Shown here piece after piece: positions 16,714-25,513 of a DNA stretch of 64,000 nucleotides. Numbering within the stretch: the first letter of the stretch is position 1; each line of letters opens with the position of its first letter. The notes beneath the pieces were generated by a model that did no database searches, was not told where the DNA came from, and saw only the letters and a list, made by a program, of their open reading frames with translations. Source of the stretch: Pseudoduganella lutea (GTDB lineage: Bacteria > Pseudomonadota > Gammaproteobacteria > Burkholderiales > Burkholderiaceae_D); NCBI RefSeq assembly GCF_004209755.1, contig NZ_CP035913.1, positions 1,116,001-1,180,000 of the forward strand, in the 5' to 3' direction. The position numbers were made by a program, and so were the translations under genes.

Positions 16714-19700
16714 ATGTCCACCATTCTGATCGTTGACGACCGCCCCACGAACCGCGACTATCTGCTGACACTGCTCGGTTTCACGTCGCACACGGTGCTC
16801 GAAGCCGTGGATGGCGCACAGGCACTGGAGCTGTGCCACCGTCATCGTCCCGACCTGGTAATCACCGACATCCTGATGCCCACGATGGACGGCTACGAGT
16901 TCGCGCAACACCTGCGCGCCACGCCGGACCTGGCCGACACGCCCATCATCTTCTTTTCCGCAACGTATTCGCTGCCCGAACTGCGGGCGATGGGCACGGC
17001 ATGCGGCGTGCGCACCGTATTGCCCAAGCCGGCCGAACCACAGGCGATCCTCGATGCGATCCACCTGGAATTGGGCCTGGATGAAGCGTACCCGAAGTTG
17101 TCGGGCGAAGTCGCCCGGGCGGTCACGCCGCCGGCCGCGGCGTATTTCACCTCTCCGCCGGCCGCGGCGTACTTCTCCTCTCCGCCGGCCGCGGCGTATT
17201 TCACCTCTCCGCCAGCAGATGCTCATTCTAACGCTCCCACCGCCATGCCACCGCCCGGGCCGGAGCGCACGGTGGAGCGGATGGCTGCCCTGCACGAGCT
17301 GTCGCTGCGCCTGAACGGCGAACGCGATGCCGCCGCGATGGCACGCCGTTTTTGCGCCAGCGCCAGCGCGATCCTGCATGCCGACATCGTTGTATTGTGC
17401 CTGCTGGACGCGCACGAGAGCGCCGTGCAGCACGTGGAAGCACTGGGCATCGACGCGGCCCTGGTGCAATCGGTGCTCGTCGACCGGGGCGCGTTCCCGG
17501 GCGCGATGATGGACCGGCACGACGTGCTGCGCCGCTGCCGTGCCGACGGCGACATGCCGGCCCTGCCCGGCGGCCACCCGGAAGTGGCCAACCTGCTCGG
17601 TCTCGCCGTGCGCGACCAGTTCCACCTGTACGGCTGGCTGTATGCGGCCAACCGCCGCGGCGCGCCGTGCTTCGACGATGCCGATGAACAGTTCATCCGC
17701 ATGCTGGCCGCCCAGCTGGCTGTGGCCTACGAAAACATGAACCTGTACGAGGTGATCCAGCGCCACGCGGCCCAGCTGCAGATGGAAGCCTCGGCACGGC
17801 GCAGCGCCGATGCGGCGCTGCGCACCAGCGAAGCGCGCTACCGGGCGATGACGCAATCGGCGCCCGATGCGATCATCGGCACGGACCAGGATGAGCATGT
17901 GCTGCATTTCAACCGCGCCGCCGAAGCCATGTTCGGCTACAAGGAACAGGAAATGCTCGGGCAGCCGATCACGCTGCTGATCGCCGAACGTTCGCTGCCC
18001 GAGCACCGCGAGCGCGTGCAGCGCTACCGCAAGAGCCGCGAGCGCTCCTACAGCACGCGCCTCGTCGAACTCACGCTCAAGCGCAAGGACGGCGAGGAGT
18101 TCACCGGCGAGCTGGCACTGTCGGCCGTCAGCGTGAATGGCGAAGCAATCTTCACCAGCATCCTGCGCGACATCACCGCGCGCCGCGCGCTCGAGGAACG
18201 CCTGCGCCTGTCGGCCCAGGTTTTCGACAGCACGCAGGACAGCATCACCATGACCGACGCCCAGGGCCGCATCATCGGCGTCAATCCCGCCTTCGAACAG
18301 ACCACGGGTTATCTCGAGCGCGAAGTCATGGGCCAGAATCCGCGCCTGCTGCGTTCGGGCCGGCACGACAGCGCCTTCTACCGGGGCATCTGGCATAGCC
18401 TGGAGACGCAGGGCCAGTGGGCCGGCGAGATCTGGAACCGCCGCAAGAACGGCCAGGTCTATCCGGAGCGCCTGCGCATCAACGCGGTGCGCGACCAGCG
18501 CGAGCAGGTCGTGGCCTATGTTTCCGTATCGAGCGACATCAGCGCGCTGAAGGAAGCGCACACGCAGCTCGATTTCCTCAGCAACCACGATCCATTGACC
18601 CTGCTGCCGAACCGCAACCTGCTGAACGACCGGCTGCAGCTGGCGCTCGCGGCGGCGCAGCATGGCGGCAACGAGGTAGCGCTGCTGCTGTTCGACATCG
18701 ACCGGCTGCAGCGCGTCAACGACGCGCTCGGCCACCCTGTCGGCGACGCGCTGCTGCAGGAGATCGCCCGGCGCGTGGCCGCCATCGTGCCGCCGGGCGA
18801 CACGCTGGCGCACCTGGGCGCGGACGAATTCGCGCTGGTGCTGACCCGCTGCCAAAATGTGGACGACATCATCGTCACCGTGCGCAAGCTGCGCGAACAG
18901 GTGGCCGAGCCGGTGCACCTCGCTGGCAAGGACCTGTACGTGACGGCGTCGGTCGGCATCAGCATCTACCCGCGCGACGGCGCCACGCCGGGTGCGCTGC
19001 TGACGGGCGCCGACGTGGCGCTGTCGCACGTGAAGGACAACGGCCGCAACAACTTCCACTTCTACACCGGCGAGATGAATGCGCATGCGCTGCGCTGGAT
19101 GTCGCTGGAAGTGCACCTGCGCCACGCGATCGAGCGCAACGAACTGCGCCTGCATTACCAGCCGCAGGTGTCGCTGCCGGACGGCCGCGTGTCCGGCGCG
19201 GAGGCCCTGCTGCGCTGGCACAGCGCCGAGCTGGGCAACGTGCCGCCGGGCGACTTCATTCCGCTGGCCGAGGACAGTGGCCTGATCCTGGAGATCGGCA
19301 CATGGGTCATCGAGGAAGCCTGCCGGCAAAGCAAGGCATGGCAGGCGGCCGGGCTGCCGCCGCTGACGGTGGCCGTCAACGTGTCGGCGCGCCAGTTCGC
19401 GGCCGGCACGCTGCCCGCCGTGGTGCGCAGCGCCTTGCAGTCCAACGGCCTGGCGCCCCGCTGGCTGGAGGTGGAACTGACCGAAACGGTGATGATGAAC
19501 GACAGCGACTACACGCAGATGCAGTTGAACGAACTGGCCGCGCTCGGCGTATCGATCTCGCTGGACGACTTCGGTACCGGCTATTCGTCGCTCGGCTACC
19601 TGTCGCGCTTTCGCCTCGACAAGCTCAAGATCGACCAGACCTTCGTGAAGAACATCACGACCGAGCCGCGCAGCGCCGCCATCGCGCGCGCCACGACGGC

Positions 19701-20319
19701 GCTGGCGCACGGCCTGAACCTGGTGGTGGTGGCCGAGGGCGTGGAAACGGAGGGCCAGCTCGCCTTCCTGCGCGACATGGGCTGCGACAAGATCCAGGGC
19801 TACCTGTTCAGCCGCCCGCTGCCGGCCGACGACCTGGCGGCGCTGCTGCGCGAGCAGCGCACGCTGGCGCCGGCGGTCACCGCGCCACCGGCCGCGCGCA
19901 CGCTGCTGCTGGTGGACGACGAGCCGAGCGTGCTGCGGGCGCTGGAACGCGTGTTCCGGCGCGAGGGCTGGCGCATCCTGCTGGCGGACGGCGCGCCGCA
20001 GGCACTCGAGCTGCTGGCGGTGAACGACGTGCAGGTCGTCGTGTCCGACCAGCGCATGCCGCAGATGAGCGGCGCCGAACTGCTGGCGCGCATCCGCGAG
20101 CTGTACCCGCATACCGTGCGGATGATCCTGTCCGGCTATGCGGACCACGCGTCGATCATGGATGCTGTCAACCGCGGCGCGATCTACAAGTACCTCAGCA
20201 AGCCGTGGGACGACGACGAGCTGCGGCAGGCGGTGCGCGAAGCGTTCGACGCGGCGCAGCCACGGCGCCGGGCGGCGCAGGCCGATGCCGGCGGCGCCAG
20301 CGACCGCGCCGTCGATTGA
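16714..20319 (+). CDS. Multi-sensor REC-GAF-PAS-PAS-GGDEF-EAL-REC cyclic-di-GMP protein
   Basis: A 1201-residue cytoplasmic signalling protein. An N-terminal receiver has Asp 52 (VITDILMP). A repeat-bearing linker covers about 139-168, then comes a GAF-like domain (about 190-350), two PAS domains (about 370-490 and 490-615), and a GGDEF domain. Here the motif reads GADEF at 702-706, so cyclase activity is doubtful. The EAL domain is intact (EAL at 830-832, DDFGTGYSS), suggesting a phosphodiesterase. A second receiver at the C-terminus (about 1065-1190, Asp 1112 in VVSDQRMP) resembles receivers of RpfG-type proteins (SKPWDDDELR). Receivers at both ends are unusual. It is flanked by unrelated genes and has no adjacent kinase. 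Confidence 0.9.
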   Translation: MSTILIVDDRPTNRDYLLTLLGFTSHTVLEAVDGAQALELCHRHRPDLVITDILMPTMDGYEFAQHLRATPDLADTPIIFFSATYSLPELRAMGTACGVRTVLPKPAEPQAILDAIHLELGLDEAYPKLSGEVARAVTPPAAAYFTSPPAAAYFSSPPAAAYFTSPPADAHSNAPTAMPPPGPERTVERMAALHELSLRLNGERDAAAMARRFCASASAILHADIVVLCLLDAHESAVQHVEALGIDAALVQSVLVDRGAFPGAMMDRHDVLRRCRADGDMPALPGGHPEVANLLGLAVRDQFHLYGWLYAANRRGAPCFDDADEQFIRMLAAQLAVAYENMNLYEVIQRHAAQLQMEASARRSADAALRTSEARYRAMTQSAPDAIIGTDQDEHVLHFNRAAEAMFGYKEQEMLGQPITLLIAERSLPEHRERVQRYRKSRERSYSTRLVELTLKRKDGEEFTGELALSAVSVNGEAIFTSILRDITARRALEERLRLSAQVFDSTQDSITMTDAQGRIIGVNPAFEQTTGYLEREVMGQNPRLLRSGRHDSAFYRGIWHSLETQGQWAGEIWNRRKNGQVYPERLRINAVRDQREQVVAYVSVSSDISALKEAHTQLDFLSNHDPLTLLPNRNLLNDRLQLALAAAQHGGNEVALLLFDIDRLQRVNDALGHPVGDALLQEIARRVAAIVPPGDTLAHLGADEFALVLTRCQNVDDIIVTVRKLREQVAEPVHLAGKDLYVTASVGISIYPRDGATPGALLTGADVALSHVKDNGRNNFHFYTGEMNAHALRWMSLEVHLRHAIERNELRLHYQPQVSLPDGRVSGAEALLRWHSAELGNVPPGDFIPLAEDSGLILEIGTWVIEEACRQSKAWQAAGLPPLTVAVNVSARQFAAGTLPAVVRSALQSNGLAPRWLEVELTETVMMNDSDYTQMQLNELAALGVSISLDDFGTGYSSLGYLSRFRLDKLKIDQTFVKNITTEPRSAAIARATTALAHGLNLVVVAEGVETEGQLAFLRDMGCDKIQGYLFSRPLPADDLAALLREQRTLAPAVTAPPAARTLLLVDDEPSVLRALERVFRREGWRILLADGAPQALELLAVNDVQVVVSDQRMPQMSGAELLARIRELYPHTVRMILSGYADHASIMDAVNRGAIYKYLSKPWDDDELRQAVREAFDAAQPRRRAAQADAGGASDRAVD
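17128..17223 (+). repeat. 27-bp in-frame tandem repeat encoding PPAAAYFTS
   Basis: Three consecutive 27-base units (17128-17154, 17155-17181, 17182-17208) encode PPAAAYFTS, PPAAAYFSS and PPAAAYFTS. A partial fourth unit (PPADAH) follows. They lie between the receiver and GAF domains, a flexible linker that could change length by slippage without breaking the frame. Confidence 0.9.
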
Positions 20320-20472
20320 TCAGATGGGTGCCCGGACCGCTCAGTCGATCGCTCAGTCAATCGATAACCTCCGCGAGCGCTGCGATCACAATTTCGGCAA
20401 CCCCTCCCCGCGGCGCCCACGTGCCAACTTTTTTCGGGTAAGTTAACGCTTCCCTCCAACTTGCCAGAGCAT

Positions 20473-21354
20473 ATGACCCCGCAAAACCTGTGGCCGCTGG
20501 GCGCCGAACTGGGCGAAGGCCCCGTGTGGATCCCCGAACAGAACCGCCTGTATTTCGTCAACCTCGTCGGCAACACGCTGCATGCGCTCGATGCCGACGG
20601 CACGCGCCATGCATGGCCGCTGCCGGACTACGTGTGCTGGCTGATCCCCCGCAAGGACGGCGACGGCTACATGGCCGGCCTGCGCGACGGCATCGTGCGC
20701 CTGTGGCTGCCGTCGGCATCCGCCTCGGCGCCACGTTTCGAGTACCTGCACAAGCTGCCCAGTGCCGACACGGGCATTCGCCTGAACGATGCCAAGGCCG
20801 ATGCGGCCGGACGCATCTGGGCGGGGTCGATGAACGCGCGCGACGTGAGCCGCCCGGACGGCAAGCTGTTCCGCCTCGATCCCGACGGCAGCCTGCACGT
20901 GGCGCTGCCCGAATACCATATCTGCAACGGCCCCACGTTCAGCCTGGACGGGCGCACCATGTACCACAACGACAGCTTCCTGAACCGTACCTACGCGTAT
21001 GAAGTGAAGGCCGACGGCAGCCTCGGCGCACCGCAACTGTGGCGCCAGTTCCGCGAAGGCGAAGGGTCGCCGGATGGCATGACCGTCGACAGCGAGGATT
21101 GCGTGTGGATCGCCCAGTGGGGCGGCGCCCGCGTGTGCCGCTACAGCCCGGGCGGCGAGCTGCTGGCGACGATTCCCATGCCGGTGACGCAGCCTTCGTC
21201 GGTGGCGTTCGGTGGCGCGGACCTGAAAACGCTGTACATCACGAGCGCCTGGCAAGGCTTCGACGCGGCGCAGCGGGCCGCCGATCCGCATGCCGGCGCG
21301 CTGTTCTCCGTGCGCACCGACGTGGCGGGCGTGCCGGTGGCGCGCTTCGGCTGA
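20473..21354 (+). CDS. SMP-30/gluconolactonase/LRE family protein
   Basis: A 293-residue six-bladed beta-propeller enzyme of the SMP-30 family, which hydrolyses sugar lactones using one divalent metal ion. The metal-site motifs are visible: GEGPVW near the N-terminus (Glu), RLNDAKADAAGRIWAGSM (Asn, Asp), and FREGEGSPDGMTVDSEDCVWIAQWGG (Asp). There is no signal peptide, so it is probably cytoplasmic. The ATG at 20473 follows GAG by a few bases; a TTG four codons upstream is possible. No sugar operon surrounds it, so the substrate cannot be inferred. Confidence 0.9.
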   Translation: MTPQNLWPLGAELGEGPVWIPEQNRLYFVNLVGNTLHALDADGTRHAWPLPDYVCWLIPRKDGDGYMAGLRDGIVRLWLPSASASAPRFEYLHKLPSADTGIRLNDAKADAAGRIWAGSMNARDVSRPDGKLFRLDPDGSLHVALPEYHICNGPTFSLDGRTMYHNDSFLNRTYAYEVKADGSLGAPQLWRQFREGEGSPDGMTVDSEDCVWIAQWGGARVCRYSPGGELLATIPMPVTQPSSVAFGGADLKTLYITSAWQGFDAAQRAADPHAGALFSVRTDVAGVPVARFG

Positions 21355-21370
21355 AGTCAAGCTGCGACCT

Positions 21371-21425
21371 GGCTGAATTTTGGCTGAATTTTGGCTGAAG
21401 TTCGGCTGAATGCCGGCTGAGCTTC
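21371..21425 (+). repeat. Five tandem 11-bp repeats of GGCTGAA-type
   Basis: GGCTGAA (last copy GGCTGAG) recurs at 21371, 21382, 21393, 21404 and 21415, exactly 11 bases apart with variable AT-rich spacers. A related TTCGGCTGAAG spans the stop codon of the preceding SMP-30 gene. The array lies about 100 bases ahead of the osmC-like gene. Confidence 0.85.
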
Positions 21426-21521
21426 GGTCACATGCCCTCTGCCGCAAGGAAGACGTCAGCATCGCCGTTCCCGGCTTAAGATAGCCGGGCTTCACCGATA
21501 AACCCCTGTTGAGGAGTTGAT

Positions 21522-21944
21522 ATGAAGACTAACGGTTCGGCTGTCTGGTCCGGCGGCATCAAGGATGGCAAGGGCGCCATCAGCAGCCAGAGTGGCGCAT
21601 TGAAGGACTATCCGTACGGCTTCGCCAGCCGCTTCGAAGGCAAGCCGGGCACCAACCCGGAAGAACTGATCGGCGCGGCGCATGCCGGCTGCTTCACGAT
21701 GGCGCTGTCGCTGATCCTGGGCGAAGCGGGCCTGACCGCCGAGAAGATGGAAACGAAAGCCGATGTCACGCTGGAAAAGCAGGATGACGGCTTTGCGATC
21801 ACGGCCGTGCACCTGACGCTGCAAGCGAAGATCCCCGGTGCCGACGATGCGACCTTCCAGGCACTGGCCGCCAAGGCCAAGGCGGGCTGCCCCGTGTCGA
21901 AACTGCTGAAGGCGGACATCACGCTGGACGCCACGCTGCTGTAA
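21522..21944 (+). CDS. OsmC family peroxiredoxin
   Basis: A 140-residue OsmC-type hydroperoxide reductase. The two redox cysteines are C57 (HAGCFTMALS) and C123 (KAGCPVSKLL), the spacing typical of OsmC, and the sequence reads like E. coli OsmC throughout. It reduces organic peroxides in the cytoplasm, usually in stationary or osmotic stress. GAGGAG precedes the start (21511-21516). It runs convergently into the antiporter gene with only four bases between stops. Confidence 0.94.
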   Translation: MKTNGSAVWSGGIKDGKGAISSQSGALKDYPYGFASRFEGKPGTNPEELIGAAHAGCFTMALSLILGEAGLTAEKMETKADVTLEKQDDGFAITAVHLTLQAKIPGADDATFQALAAKAKAGCPVSKLLKADITLDATLL

Positions 21945-21948
21945 CGTT

Positions 21949-23682
21949 TCAGCGGTCTGCCGGCGGCATCGGGTCGCCGGCCGCGCGCGCCAGCCGTTCG
22001 GCGCGTTCGACACCGATATGCAAGCCGGCAGCCCCTTCCGGCATGCCGGCCGCGCCAAGCGCGAAATGGGCCAGTTGCAGGCCCGACTCCACCGTCTCCG
22101 AGATCACGCCATCGGCGCCTGCATCCTTCAGCAGCCGCGCATGCATTTCGTCGCGCGCCCGCGCGAAGATCGGCAGCGAGGGATAGTGTCGCCGCAGCGC
22201 ATGCGTTGCCTGCAGCGCTGCCTTCGGATCGTCCATGGTCAGCACCACGCCGGCCGCGCTGCCCGCGCCGAGCCGCGCCATCATGTCCGGCATGGACGCA
22301 TCGCCCGAATACACGTTCGATGCGCTCGCCCTGCCGGCGGCCGCGAGCTGGTGGTCGCGCTCGACCGCCACGCAGGCGATGCCCTGGCGCGCCAGCACGT
22401 CCGCCACCAGCCGCCCCACCCGGCCATAGCCACCGATAATGATGTGCCCGCCCCGCCAGGCGGGTTCCGCCGACGCCGCGGCCGTGTCGCCCGGCCCGCC
22501 ACGCTGTGCGATGCGCTCGCCCAGCGCCGCGGCACCGGGCGTGGCCAGCATGCTGGCCGTGACCAGCACCAGCATGAACTGGCCGGTCTCGCCATCGAGC
22601 AGGCTCGATCCCACCGCATAGCCGAGGATGATGAACGCGAACTCGCCGCCCTGCCCCATCAGCAGCCCGGCGTGCACGGCCCGGCGCCAGCCCAGCCGCC
22701 GCAGGACCAGCGCGATCACGCCGCCCTTCACGCACAGCAGGCCGATCACGGACAGCGGCAGCAGCAACGGGTACCGCGCCACGATGCGCAGGTCGAGCTC
22801 CATGCCGACCGCCATGAAGAACATGCCCATCAGCAGGCCGCGGAACGGCTCGACGATGATCTCGACCTCGTACTGGAACTCCGTGTCGGCCAGCAGCAGG
22901 CCGGCCAGCAGCGCACCCAGCGCCATCGACAGCCCGGCCGCCGCGGTGGCTGCCCCCACGCCCAGCGTGAGCAGCAGGATCAGCGCCACGAAGACCTCGG
23001 GCTGGCGCTGCACGGCAAAGGCGGCGAACAGCGGGCGGGCCAGCCGCCGGCCTGCCACGTAGACCAGCGCGATCGTCGCCGCCGCCTTTGCCAGCGCGAG
23101 CAGCAGGGTCCACCCCAGCGCCGCACCGGCGCTGCCGGCCAGGCCCTTGACGAGGATCAGCACCGGCACCACGGCCAGGTCCTGCAGCATCAGGATGCCG
23201 AAACAGGCCTGGCCAAGCGGCGTGGCCAGTGCGCCGGCGCGGACCAGCAACTGCATGACGACAGCGGTGGACGACATCGCCAGGGTGAGGCCGATCGTCA
23301 GCGCCGGCGCGGCGGGGTTGCCAAAGGCGAAGGCGATGGCGCCGATCGCGGCCGCCGTCAACACCAGCTGCAGCACGCCGCTGCCGAATACGTCGCGCCG
23401 CAGCGCCCAGATCTTTGCCGGCGACAGCTCCAGGCCGATCATGAACATCAGGAACAGGATGCCCAGTTCGCCGAACATCTTGGCGCCTTCGACATCGTGG
23501 AACGTGATATCGGCCAGCCAGGGCGCGGCGCCGGCCCACGTGCCCAGGCCGTGGGGGCCGAAGCACAGGCCCACCAGCAGGAAGCCCGGCATCTGGTTGA
23601 TGCGCAGCCGCTGCAGCAAGGGCACGGCAAGCCCGGCCAGCAGCAGGAACAGCAGCGTTTCGCGAAGATCGGCAACGGTCAT
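21949..23682 (-). CDS. KefB/KefC-like cation:proton antiporter (CPA2) with TrkA-N domain
   Basis: A 577-residue membrane protein with about twelve hydrophobic helices (Na/H exchanger fold, residues 1-385) followed by a cytoplasmic Rossmann-type TrkA-N domain (from about 410, HIIIGGYGRVGRLVADVLARQGI). It matches monovalent cation:proton antiporter-2 (KefB/KefC) proteins that export potassium. The start at 23682 (MTVADLRETLLFLL) begins directly with a helix. An upstream in-frame ATG would add 48 basic residues across the divergent gene's promoter. No KefF/KefG-type ancillary gene is next to it. Substrate ion is inferred from the family. Confidence 0.9.
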   Translation of the reverse strand: MTVADLRETLLFLLLAGLAVPLLQRLRINQMPGFLLVGLCFGPHGLGTWAGAAPWLADITFHDVEGAKMFGELGILFLMFMIGLELSPAKIWALRRDVFGSGVLQLVLTAAAIGAIAFAFGNPAAPALTIGLTLAMSSTAVVMQLLVRAGALATPLGQACFGILMLQDLAVVPVLILVKGLAGSAGAALGWTLLLALAKAAATIALVYVAGRRLARPLFAAFAVQRQPEVFVALILLLTLGVGAATAAAGLSMALGALLAGLLLADTEFQYEVEIIVEPFRGLLMGMFFMAVGMELDLRIVARYPLLLPLSVIGLLCVKGGVIALVLRRLGWRRAVHAGLLMGQGGEFAFIILGYAVGSSLLDGETGQFMLVLVTASMLATPGAAALGERIAQRGGPGDTAAASAEPAWRGGHIIIGGYGRVGRLVADVLARQGIACVAVERDHQLAAAGRASASNVYSGDASMPDMMARLGAGSAAGVVLTMDDPKAALQATHALRRHYPSLPIFARARDEMHARLLKDAGADGVISETVESGLQLAHFALGAAGMPEGAAGLHIGVERAERLARAAGDPMPPADR

Positions 23683-23764
23683 GGCTGCAAGTTTATGACA
23701 ACGGCCCGGAGCACGGCATACAATCGCGCATTGCCCATCGGGTACCGAACAGAAAGGAAGCACC

Positions 23765-25513
23765 ATGCCACGCGCCGGCCGCCTCGCCACCCTTACCGCC
23801 CTGCTCCTGTGCAGCGCGATCGCCACCGCCGCCCCCGCCTGGGTCGCGAAAAGCGACGCCTACGCGCAACCCGTGCTGCAGGACTCGGGCAGGTACCAGC
23901 CCGAGAACGCGTCGTCGCTGGGCAGCGAGGAATTCGACACGGCGGTGGCCGACTTCAAGCCGCGCGACTACGAACGCGAGCTGGCGGACACGGAAAAACG
24001 CCTGGCATCGCTGCGCCAGCAGCGCACCGCGGAGAAGGATGCAAAGGTGCGCCAGGACCTCGACATCCTGATCGACTCGCGCGAAAAGAAGATCGCCACC
24101 ATGAAGCTGGAACGCCAGTACCTGCTGAACTACGTGAACGTGGCGGAGCTGGCGTACGGCGGCCTGCAGGCGCTGCTCGACCCGCGCAACAAGCCCGAGC
24201 GCCAGAAGACCGCCCTCGTTCGCCTGAAGCGCTACGCCGGCAACGAGAAGGGCTACACGCCGCTGGCCACGCTGGTCCGCCAGCGCGGCGAGGAACGGCT
24301 GGCGCGCAAGGGCCTGATCGGCCCCTACATGGGCGAAGTCGAGGATGGCCTGAACAACAACCCGACCTACCTGGCCGGTATCGCCGACCTGTTCAAGGCG
24401 GCGAAGCTGACGGGCTGGGAAGCGGATTTCGAGGCCCTGACGACCCAGGTGAAGGCTTATGACGAGTGGACCCGCGCCAGCGTCCTGCCGCGCGCCCGCA
24501 AGGAAGTGCGCCTGCCGCCGGCGCTGTACGTGAACCGCCTTGCCAACGTGGGCGTGGACATCACGCCCGAGCAGATGATCGAACGCGCCAGCTTCGATTT
24601 CCAGGAAGTACGCGACCAGATGCGCGTGATCGCCGGCACGATCGCCGTGCAGCGCAAGCTGCCCTCCAGCGACTACCGCGACGTGATCCGCGAGCTGAAG
24701 AAGACGTCGATCCCGGCCGACCGGCTGCTGCCCTATTACCGCGAGCGCGTGAAGGATATCGAGGAAGTCATCCGCAAGCATGACATCGTCGCCCTGCCCG
24801 CGCGCGCGCCGAACATCCGCACCGCCACCGATGCCGAGGCGGCCGCCACGCCGGCGCCATTCATGAGCCCTCCCCGCCTGATCGGCAATACGGGCGAGTA
24901 CGGCGAATTCGTGATTCCGCTGTCGAATCCGAAATCCAAGGGCAAGATGGACGATTTCGACTACGAGGCCATGGCGTGGACGCTGTCCGCGCACGAAGCG
25001 CGCCCGGGCCACGAGCTGCAGTTCGCCTCGATGGTGGAACAGGGCATGTCGATCGCGCGCGCCAATTTTGCCTTCAACAGCACCAACGTGGAAGGCTGGG
25101 GCCTGTATTCGGAAGCCATGATGCTGCCCTACATGCCACCGGAGGGCCAGCTGGTGTCGCTGCAGATGCGCATGCTGCGGATGGCACGCGCGATGCTGGA
25201 CCCGTCGATCAACCTGGGCCGCATGACGCCCGAACAGGCGAAGGCGTTCCTGATGCAGGAAGTGGCGCTGTCCGAGCCGTTTGCCCAATCGGAGGTGGAC
25301 CGCTACTCGTACCGCTCGCCGGGCCAGGCCACGTCGTACTATTACGGCTACGTGAAGCTGCGCGCGTTGCGCACGCTGGCCGAGATCGAGCTGGGCGAGC
25401 GCTTCAAGGCGAGGGAATTCAACGATTTCGTCATCGCCCAGGGCATCCTGCCGCCCGACCTGCTGAAGGCGGCCGTGCAGCAGGACTTCATCGCGCCCCG
25501 GAAGGCGCAGTGA
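23765..25513 (+). CDS. DUF885 domain-containing secreted protein
   Basis: A 582-residue protein with an N-terminal signal peptide (LATLTALLLCSAIATAAPAW). It is built of a helical DUF885 domain. The family motif HEARPGHELQF at 410-420 carries a metallopeptidase-like His-Glu pair repeated as HExxxxHE. A glutamate-containing helix follows in NVEGWGLYSEAMM. DUF885 proteins resemble M32-like carboxypeptidases, but substrates are unknown. AAAGGAAG precedes the ATG. It is divergent from the antiporter gene, 82 bases away, and its last 26 bases overlap the 3' end of the next, convergent gene. Confidence 0.88.
   Translation: MPRAGRLATLTALLLCSAIATAAPAWVAKSDAYAQPVLQDSGRYQPENASSLGSEEFDTAVADFKPRDYERELADTEKRLASLRQQRTAEKDAKVRQDLDILIDSREKKIATMKLERQYLLNYVNVAELAYGGLQALLDPRNKPERQKTALVRLKRYAGNEKGYTPLATLVRQRGEERLARKGLIGPYMGEVEDGLNNNPTYLAGIADLFKAAKLTGWEADFEALTTQVKAYDEWTRASVLPRARKEVRLPPALYVNRLANVGVDITPEQMIERASFDFQEVRDQMRVIAGTIAVQRKLPSSDYRDVIRELKKTSIPADRLLPYYRERVKDIEEVIRKHDIVALPARAPNIRTATDAEAAATPAPFMSPPRLIGNTGEYGEFVIPLSNPKSKGKMDDFDYEAMAWTLSAHEARPGHELQFASMVEQGMSIARANFAFNSTNVEGWGLYSEAMMLPYMPPEGQLVSLQMRMLRMARAMLDPSINLGRMTPEQAKAFLMQEVALSEPFAQSEVDRYSYRSPGQATSYYYGYVKLRALRTLAEIELGERFKAREFNDFVIAQGILPPDLLKAAVQQDFIAPRKAQ

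Noticed and set aside
17128..17223. CRISPR-like reading of the 27-bp repeats
   Set aside because: Units are contiguous without spacers, in frame, and encode a protein linker.
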